Made by a program: the position numbers and the translations under genes. This document shows, one piece after another, positions 51,901 through 58,290 of a stretch of DNA of 61,099 nucleotides (its first letter is position 1; each line of letters starts with the position of its first letter). This DNA is from Gammaproteobacteria bacterium. GTDB lineage: Bacteria; Pseudomonadota; Gammaproteobacteria; JAPPPA01. The stretch is from the NCBI GenBank assembly GCA_030425645.1, contig JAUHZK010000004.1, forward strand, positions 1 to 61,099, given 5' to 3'. Under the pieces are notes generated by a model. That model did no database searches, was not told the DNA's origin, and worked only from the letters and a program-made list of their open reading frames with translations.

Positions 51901-52640
51901 TGGTTTGCTTTCGGAGAGGAGATTACAAGTTTCGAAACTAATGTTTTCAGCTCCCGAACTTCGACTTTTAGAGATTTTAATTCTTCGTTTTCTTCCTGTG
52001 AGTTGCCAGTTAAGTAGCTTGCAAATATTCCGGCTAGCAGGCCAAAAAGTCCAATGCCAATAAGCATCAGGAAAGTTGCTACCACTCTACCTACAGGTGT
52101 TACCGGGTAAAAATCGCCGTACCCAACAGTGGTGACGGTTACAAATGCCCACCATGTTGCGTCTACGGCATTGTTAATGTTTCCATATTTGTGTTCGGCC
52201 TCAAGTATGGCGATTGCCCCAACTAGCATTGATAGCCCCAATGTCGTGATTCCAATTGTCAATGACGTTGAACGAGGGAAAGCCCCAAGTGTTCTAATCA
52301 GGTGGGCGGAAGCTTTAGCCCCTCTCAATATGCGTATTAGCTGGAACACGCGGAAAAGCCTAGCCCACCTAAGTTGATCTACCATCGGTATACAGGCGAT
52401 CAAATCAATCCAACCCCACTTTAAATATCTAAGGGCGTTGGGCGCTGTTACTAAACGCCGAATAAAATCCACAAAGAAAAAGCCGCAGATAGTTAGGTCT
52501 GCCCATTGAATAATTTGTTTTGATGCGTCGTCTAATGGCGCGACCATCATTATTGTTAGAAGCGCTATTGTTAGAACCGACATGGCCGCAAGGATTAAAT
52601 CCCATAAAGTCGGTGGGGGAGCGGTGTTGGAACTGTTCAT
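51897..52640 (-). CDS. Voltage-gated-type potassium channel protein
   Basis: This is a 247-residue six-helix Kv-like channel. S1 is at about 13-34 and S2 at about 47-64. S4 carries Arg91, Arg94, Arg97, Arg103 and Arg106, roughly every third residue as in voltage sensors. The pore loop holds the K+ selectivity filter TVGYGD at 171-176 (TVTTVGYGDFYPVT) and S6 is at about 186-210. The tail (about 214-240) is predicted coiled coil. The ATG overlaps the stop of the upstream nuclease-like gene (TAATG). Its base composition is visibly lower in GC than the atu genes. It is known as a K+ pore family; a link to defence is inference. Confidence 0.9.
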   Translation of the reverse strand: MNSSNTAPPPTLWDLILAAMSVLTIALLTIMMVAPLDDASKQIIQWADLTICGFFFVDFIRRLVTAPNALRYLKWGWIDLIACIPMVDQLRWARLFRVFQLIRILRGAKASAHLIRTLGAFPRSTSLTIGITTLGLSMLVGAIAILEAEHKYGNINNAVDATWWAFVTVTTVGYGDFYPVTPVGRVVATFLMLIGIGLFGLLAGIFASYLTGNSQEENEELKSLKVEVRELKTLVSKLVISSPKANH

Positions 52641-53950
52641 TACGAATCGCCGCTAGGCGGTGGGTTGTCGTCTGTTTGTTTGATCTTGGGTGGCGGAGCT
52701 TGCCATGCAGAAATGTATTGGCCGGCTTCGGCGTAGAAGGTGACAACTGAATCTTCGAGAGCGGCCCCAAAGTTGCTGACTTGGCTAAACTTGCCACCCA
52801 GATCATTTGTATATCTGACTTCAAATGAACTGGGCATTAGGCCTGGCCGCTCATCAGAGTGGATAGTGGGGTCGTCGATGGAGTCAATCACAGGAAATAT
52901 AGTTTGTTGAGATCGACCAGGCCATCGGACGGCGAGGTAAATGTCTCTTGTGTCACAGTTCTTTAACTGATTGGTTAACCAGCGAATGCTGGCCTTAGAT
53001 TGTTTTTTATCTTTAGGGGCAGGCGTTTCCATCGCGACGGTTACGCACCGGGTTTTTAGGTCGGCTGTAACGTTTATGGGGCCAGCAGCATCAGGAACTT
53101 TTAGGCGAGATGTGAGAGACGCTTCTTTGTATAGCATCTCGGTAGCATGATTGATCTTTGCGCTAGGGTTTTTGCGTTCACTTGGCGTCAAGAGTACTGA
53201 CACATTTAAACCAAGACGCTCACTCATAGACAGGCTTACGCTTCGGATAAGTTCGTACCAGTCGGCGACTATTTCCTGAGCTTCTTCGGACGACTTCTGA
53301 ATACTTTTGCCTTGCTGAACAACTTTTATCGAATCACTCCATGAGCCCCTCATTCGGGTAAAGCCCACTACTCCAGAGGAGTCATGTGACAGGTACCTTA
53401 CAAGCTCGTTAAGCATGTAGGCTTGGTCTGGGTCGGAAATGCTTGATTGGCTGATTTGGATTTTCGCTTCAGCTTGTAGATATGACCAAGACCAATGAAA
53501 TAACTTTGTGGACCTAAGCTTATGGCCGCTAATTTTTATGGGGGAATGGGTTGCGTCGCAGACAAAGTCATTTGAAATCGTGATCACGCAGTCAGCGCCA
53601 ACGACTTTACAAATATCCAGATAGCTTTCCACTTGCTTAGCCTTGAGCTTTTCCTTCTTTACTTTTGCTTCGATTAACGCAATCCATTTTCGTTTGCCAT
53701 TGGTTACGCATATCATTCCGTCAGGCCGGTCTTGTATGTTTTTTAGGCGCTTGTCGTTAAAAACCAACTCGGTAAAACAAGAAACTTTTGCCCGACTACC
53801 AATTGGTGCGCCTAGTGGCTTTAGCAGAGTTTCAGCGTATTCACGAACGGCTGAGATAACGGCTAAAGTTGTAGAGGTCGTCTTTAGCTCTGTTTGTTGA
53901 GCGGTGGGAATTAGTCGAGCTTCCTCGCCTCGTGAAGTTGATGGCAACAT
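52640..53950 (-). CDS. PD-(D/E)XK nuclease-like protein of unknown family
   Basis: This is a 436-residue protein. Residues about 55-125 show the hallmark acidic Glu61 (FTELVF), Asp77 in RPDGMI, the Glu94-Ala-Lys96 pair in ALIEAKVKKE and a RecB/Cas4-like QxxxY at Gln106-Tyr110. This order (E, D, ExK, QxxxY) fits a PD-(D/E)XK nuclease. The remaining 300 residues (about 130-430) have no recognised domain; they end in a Pro-rich tail (PPPKIKQTDDNPPP). GAGGAAG precedes the start. It is translationally coupled to the K+ channel. No export signal is present. Confidence 0.7.
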   Translation of the reverse strand: MLPSTSRGEEARLIPTAQQTELKTTSTTLAVISAVREYAETLLKPLGAPIGSRAKVSCFTELVFNDKRLKNIQDRPDGMICVTNGKRKWIALIEAKVKKEKLKAKQVESYLDICKVVGADCVITISNDFVCDATHSPIKISGHKLRSTKLFHWSWSYLQAEAKIQISQSSISDPDQAYMLNELVRYLSHDSSGVVGFTRMRGSWSDSIKVVQQGKSIQKSSEEAQEIVADWYELIRSVSLSMSERLGLNVSVLLTPSERKNPSAKINHATEMLYKEASLTSRLKVPDAAGPINVTADLKTRCVTVAMETPAPKDKKQSKASIRWLTNQLKNCDTRDIYLAVRWPGRSQQTIFPVIDSIDDPTIHSDERPGLMPSSFEVRYTNDLGGKFSQVSNFGAALEDSVVTFYAEAGQYISAWQAPPPKIKQTDDNPPPSGDS

Positions 53951-54024
53951 GTCTTCCTCAAATGTTATTAATATAGTTTGTTTACTTTTTATCCAATTAG
54001 TGAGAACACGTCAAATAGAGCGAT

Positions 54025-54723
54025 ATGCGCCTGGATAGATTCCTTACTAGAAAAACCCAGCAAAGCAATAAGCAGGTTCGCCAGCAAGTTGATGCGGGCG
54101 AAGTGCTGGTTGATGGCGTGGTGGTGGTTGAATGGAGCACGCCTATTACTCGTTTTTCAGAGGTGGTGATGGCAGGTGAGCGCTTACAGGAAAATACCGC
54201 TGAGTATTGGGTCTTGCATAAACCCGTCGGCGTGGTGAGCGATACCAAACATCCGCATCATAAAACCGTGCTTGATTGCTTAGAGGTTCCCAACAAGCAG
54301 CAACTGCATGTAGCTGGGCGTTTGGACTTGAATACCAGTGGCTTGGTTTTGCTGACTAACAATGGCGCTTGGTCTAAAGCGATTACACAGGCAAGTAGTC
54401 AACTCGAAAAAGTCTACGAGGTGACGCTAGATAAGCCGATACCTGAGCAGGCGGAAGCGGTATTCGAACAGGGCATTTACTTCGGTTATGAAGACATCAC
54501 AACCTTGCCTGCCCGGCTTGAGCGTCTAGGCCTAACGGCAGCGCGATTGACGCTGACCGAAGGCCGCTATCATCAAGTAAAGCGTATGTTTGGTCATCTA
54601 GGCCTGCGGGTGCTGTCCTTGCATCGCTCGCGAATAGGCAACTTAGTGCTGAGTGATGAATTGCCATGCGGCAGTTACCGACGGCTCAGCAATCAGGAAG
54701 CCGACACCTTATTGTCATCTTGA
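54025..54723 (+). CDS. rsuA: 16S rRNA pseudouridine(516) synthase family protein (RsuA)
   Basis: This is a 232-residue pseudouridine synthase, close in length to E. coli RsuA. An S4 RNA-binding domain (1-60; MRLDRFLTRKTQQSNKQVRQ) leads to the catalytic Asp in VAGRLDLNTSGLVLLT and the C-terminal EGRYHQVKRMFGHLGL. RluE/RluF-type relatives are alternatives; ARLTLTEGRYHQVKRMF and the length favour RsuA. It starts just after the nuclease/channel island and is divergent from it. Confidence 0.88.
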   Translation: MRLDRFLTRKTQQSNKQVRQQVDAGEVLVDGVVVVEWSTPITRFSEVVMAGERLQENTAEYWVLHKPVGVVSDTKHPHHKTVLDCLEVPNKQQLHVAGRLDLNTSGLVLLTNNGAWSKAITQASSQLEKVYEVTLDKPIPEQAEAVFEQGIYFGYEDITTLPARLERLGLTAARLTLTEGRYHQVKRMFGHLGLRVLSLHRSRIGNLVLSDELPCGSYRRLSNQEADTLLSS

Positions 54724-54811
54724 ACCGCTAAAAACACCTCCGCTTGCGCGTGTTATTAGTCATGCTAATCTGCATAGGCGCATAAGAATATAAGGTTGGA
54801 GGAGCGCTGTT

Positions 54812-56620
54812 ATGAGTGATCGTTATCGGGGTAAATTTCATTATTTGCCTTTACCCTTGCCCAAGTTTGGCCGCCGGGCTTTTTTGCAACGTTTAGCTGA
54901 AGCTGGGGTCGCGACTACAGCGCTCAGTATGACTACTGCTTGTAGTACAGGAAGCCCGACGCAAGCGGGCCAAAATCCGGGCGCGGGTGACGATGAAACT
55001 GACTCAGGCGGAAATCCGATTACGCCAGATAGCATTAACTTCCTACATGGCGTGGCTAGTGGCGACCCTTTAACCGACCGCGTTATTTTGTGGACTCGGG
55101 TGACGCCGCCGGTGGACACCGACGGTGCGATCAGTGTTCTTTGGGTAATTTCTGAATCCACTGATCTAAGCAACCCTGTTAGTTCTGGCCAGTTTTTGGC
55201 CAACGCCGAGCGCGATTACACAGTCAAAGTGGATGCTGCCGGTCTAGATAGTTACAGCAGTTACTACTATCAATTTTCAGTGCTGCAAAGTGACGGTTCG
55301 CTTGCAACCTCACCCATTGGCCGTACTAAAACAGCGCCCTCGGCGACTGATGATGTGTCGCAGCTACGTATTGCCTCTGCATCTTGTAACCAGTACACCT
55401 TTGGCCATTTCAATGCCTTTAGCCGTATTGGTGAACGTGCGGATTTAGATCTGGTAGTTCACTTAGGCGACTACATTTATGAAGGCGGCGGCAGCCAAGT
55501 ACGAGCGCATGAGCCGCCGCATGAAATTCTGACCTTGCAGGATTATCGAACCCGGCATGCGCAATACAAAACCGATCCGGGCTTGCAGTCGGCGCATCGA
55601 CAGCACCCTTGGATTAGCACCATTGATGATCACGAAACCACCAATAATAGTTATTCAACTGGCGCCGCGAATCACACTGAAGGCCACCCAGATGACGGTG
55701 GTGAAGGTTTTTGGAATGAGCGCGTTGGCTGGGCCTTGCGGGCTTATTTTGAATGGATGCCAATTCGCGACAACGGTAGCGGTTTTGATGCCCCGGCGGC
55801 CGGCGAACCACGGCAAGAAGTTGGGCAAACGGGTTTGTTGGCCACTGGTTTGGGCAAGCTTTATAAGCGCGTCGCTTACGGTGAGCTGCTCGACATCATT
55901 ATGCTCGATACGCGCTTAGCAGGGCGGGTTGAAGAAGACACCAGCTTCCCGGTGAGTGAGGAGCAAACCATTTTGGGCGAGGAGCAACGTAACTGGTTCT
56001 TAAATGAGCTGGCTAACAGTAGCGCTAAATGGAAGGTAATTGGCAATGGCACGGCGATTGCGCCGTTGATTGCGGGGCCAGTTAATCCATTAACAGGCTG
56101 TACGTCGCCATTGCCTACAGATCCGCCTTGTTATGTGAACCAAGATGCTTGGGATGGTTATCAGTTTGACCGCAATGCGGTATTTGACTTGCTGGAAAAT
56201 AACGGTATTACTAATAGTGTGTTTATCTTCGGCGATATCCATGCCGTTATTGCCTGTGACCTGCCGCGCGTAGCGAATGACCCGGCCAGCTACAATCCGT
56301 TAACCGGCGAGGGTAGCCTAGGCGTCGAACTTTGCTGCGGTGGCGTAGCCCAAGTACCAGTGCCGGTTTGGACGGCTCTGCGCTTGAATGGCGAGAATCC
56401 GCATATGAAACATGCGCAAGAAACGCGTTTAGGTTATATGCTGATGGATATTACACCGGCCAGAGTGCAGGCCGAGTGGTACTACTCGTTAGTACAAATT
56501 GAAACCGAGTTGGAGGCGCTGGATCCGGTCATGCTACAAACGGCTGACGGCTCCCAGCGATTAACGAACGCGTTGACGCCAAGTAGCGGTGCGGCAAACC
56601 CGCCTGCGTTGGCGCCATAG
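54812..56620 (+). CDS. phoD: PhoD-type alkaline phosphatase/phosphodiesterase, Tat-exported
   Basis: This is a 602-residue secreted phosphatase. A twin-arginine signal (FGRRAFLQRLAEAG, Arg21-Arg22) is followed by a hydrophobic stretch and Cys44 in TTACSTG, a weak lipobox. The PhoD family pattern appears in HGVASGDPLTDRVILWTRVTP, VVHLGDYIYEGG (metal site), TIDDHETTNNS and FIFGDIHAVIA. It releases phosphate from esters in the periplasm or outside. It is followed 42 bp later by a PhoX-type gene. The tatABC operon in this window would export both. Confidence 0.92.
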   Translation: MSDRYRGKFHYLPLPLPKFGRRAFLQRLAEAGVATTALSMTTACSTGSPTQAGQNPGAGDDETDSGGNPITPDSINFLHGVASGDPLTDRVILWTRVTPPVDTDGAISVLWVISESTDLSNPVSSGQFLANAERDYTVKVDAAGLDSYSSYYYQFSVLQSDGSLATSPIGRTKTAPSATDDVSQLRIASASCNQYTFGHFNAFSRIGERADLDLVVHLGDYIYEGGGSQVRAHEPPHEILTLQDYRTRHAQYKTDPGLQSAHRQHPWISTIDDHETTNNSYSTGAANHTEGHPDDGGEGFWNERVGWALRAYFEWMPIRDNGSGFDAPAAGEPRQEVGQTGLLATGLGKLYKRVAYGELLDIIMLDTRLAGRVEEDTSFPVSEEQTILGEEQRNWFLNELANSSAKWKVIGNGTAIAPLIAGPVNPLTGCTSPLPTDPPCYVNQDAWDGYQFDRNAVFDLLENNGITNSVFIFGDIHAVIACDLPRVANDPASYNPLTGEGSLGVELCCGGVAQVPVPVWTALRLNGENPHMKHAQETRLGYMLMDITPARVQAEWYYSLVQIETELEALDPVMLQTADGSQRLTNALTPSSGAANPPALAP

Positions 56621-56662
56621 CGGGCGTTTTGGCTATAACAGAAGTAAACAAAACAGATCATC

Positions 56663-58216
56663 ATGAATCCAGTCTTAGAAAAAGCTCTTGCGGCAGGTTT
56701 GCCTCGTCGCCGATTTCTACAGAACTTATTGTTAAGTGCCGGTAGTGTCTCCACCGCCACTTGGTTAACCGCTTGTGGATCGCCCAGTTCGGGTGGCGGT
56801 GCGGGTGGCAGCACGCCGGGTATTGATCCGGCGTTTGAAAGCTCTTTTGCGACCATGGGGCCACTGCAGCCAGCTAATGCCGACGGCATTGAGTTGCCAG
56901 CGGGCTTCACTTCGCGAGCGTTGGCCCAGGTTTTTCAAGAAGTGCAATTAGACGACGGCTCAAGCTCTGGTTTTGTTTGGCACTCTGACCCAGATGGCGG
57001 CGGTACCTTTAGAACCGATGACGGCGGCTGGATTTACGTTAGCAATACTGAGGCTAGAGACTTCACCAGTTTCGGTGCTAGCCGCGACCAAGCGGCTCTG
57101 TTTATTCCGCCAGTCAACCCATTTGATGGCCTGATTCCGCCTGTGCCGGGGCTTGGTTTGCTTAGCGTTGTTACCGATATCTTAAACAACGGCCCGTTTC
57201 GCGGCGGTGTTAGCGCGTTGCGCTTTAACGCCGATGGTGAGTTGGTGGACGCCTATGCGGTACAGCGCCGTACCACCACAAATTGCTCGGGCGGCGCCAC
57301 GCCGTGGGGAACCTGGCTGAATGGTGAAGAGATTGAAGATGGTTTGGCTTTTGAATGTTCGCCTTTGCGTGACGGTAATAACGACCTAGCTAATCCGCGT
57401 CAGATCCCTCACTTTGGCAATAAAGCGCATGAAATGTTTGCCATCGATGAGCGTGGCCGCGCGATTTATCACACTGAGGATGTGACCGGGCAAGACCGCT
57501 TCTACCGCACCATTTACCCAAGCTCTGCGTGGCCAGAGGGTGGTCGTCCTGATTACGATCAAGGCGTACTGCAAGTGCTGCGTGTTCCGGCGGGCTTAAC
57601 CGCTGCGCAAAGTGGCCCGACTCCGATTGAATGGGTTAACGCGATTGACGATGGCCGCAAACAGCCCGATGTCTATCAAGCTGAAACCACGCCAATTCCA
57701 GGCAACGAAGGCGTTTGGTGCTTTGGCGATTTTATCTTCCTGTCTAATAAGGGTGACGCCGCGGTCCAGAATGAAAACAACATCTGGGCGATTGATACGG
57801 TGGCTAACACTATCGAGTCAATCTTTGACGTTTCCGACAACGACCCGGCAGGCTCGTTTGTAGACCCAACGGAGCCGGTGATGACCGGCGTTGACAACAT
57901 CACCATGACGGATGATGGCGAAATGTTAGTGGTAGAAGACGGTGGCTTTATGCGCGTGATGGTGTTGTTGCCGGATCGTCGCACTATTCCACTGATGCGT
58001 TTGCCAGCGACAGGCCCATTAGCTGATGCCAGTCCGTCAGAGGTAACGGGTATCGCCATAGGGCCGACCGGCGATAAGCTGTACGTATCAGCTCAACGTA
58101 GCTTGGCTAACGGAGTTGTAACACCGCCGTTAGCTGGTGGTATTACCTATGAAATCACCATGCCGTTTAAGGTTAATGTGACGCGACCGTTAGCGCAGGC
58201 TTTGCCAACGGCTTAG
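56663..58216 (+). CDS. phoX: PhoX-family (DUF839) phosphatase-like protein, Tat lipoprotein
   Basis: This is a 517-residue protein of the PhoX/DUF839 family. A Tat signal with Arg15-Arg16-Arg17 (LPRRRFLQNLL) leads to a lipobox LTAC with Cys38. The beta-propeller carries WHSDPDGGGTF, TPWGTWLNGEE and the acidic NKAHEMFAIDERGRAIYHTED. Typical PhoX enzymes have Cys in WGTxLTCEE, where this protein has Gly, so activity or metal use may differ. A following motif GVDNITMTDDGEMLVVEDGG fits the family. It forms a probable two-gene unit with phoD. Confidence 0.85.
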   Translation: MNPVLEKALAAGLPRRRFLQNLLLSAGSVSTATWLTACGSPSSGGGAGGSTPGIDPAFESSFATMGPLQPANADGIELPAGFTSRALAQVFQEVQLDDGSSSGFVWHSDPDGGGTFRTDDGGWIYVSNTEARDFTSFGASRDQAALFIPPVNPFDGLIPPVPGLGLLSVVTDILNNGPFRGGVSALRFNADGELVDAYAVQRRTTTNCSGGATPWGTWLNGEEIEDGLAFECSPLRDGNNDLANPRQIPHFGNKAHEMFAIDERGRAIYHTEDVTGQDRFYRTIYPSSAWPEGGRPDYDQGVLQVLRVPAGLTAAQSGPTPIEWVNAIDDGRKQPDVYQAETTPIPGNEGVWCFGDFIFLSNKGDAAVQNENNIWAIDTVANTIESIFDVSDNDPAGSFVDPTEPVMTGVDNITMTDDGEMLVVEDGGFMRVMVLLPDRRTIPLMRLPATGPLADASPSEVTGIAIGPTGDKLYVSAQRSLANGVVTPPLAGGITYEITMPFKVNVTRPLAQALPTA

Positions 58217-58290
58217 TTCTGCGGCTTTCGACATGAAGCCGGCAGCACAAAGGCGTATCATTCGCGCCGTTCATTAGTCGCGGATTGTGT

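Larger units (their letters stand above)
51895..54002. other. Lower-GC two-gene island flanked by an 8-bp direct repeat
   Basis: AATTAGTG occurs at 51895-51902 and again at 53995-54002, precisely outside the nuclease-channel pair. The left copy includes the atuF and channel stop codons. The enclosed genes are more AT-rich and less typical in codon use than their neighbours, judged by eye. The pattern fits an acquired segment with a target duplication, but an 8-bp match could arise by chance, with a likelihood of a few percent within windows this size. Confidence 0.4.

Noticed and set aside
54724-54811. Possible Pho box upstream of phoD
   Set aside because: The TAGTCAT-type half-site has no second half at 11-bp spacing that resembles CTGTCAT, so PhoB control is not supported by sequence.
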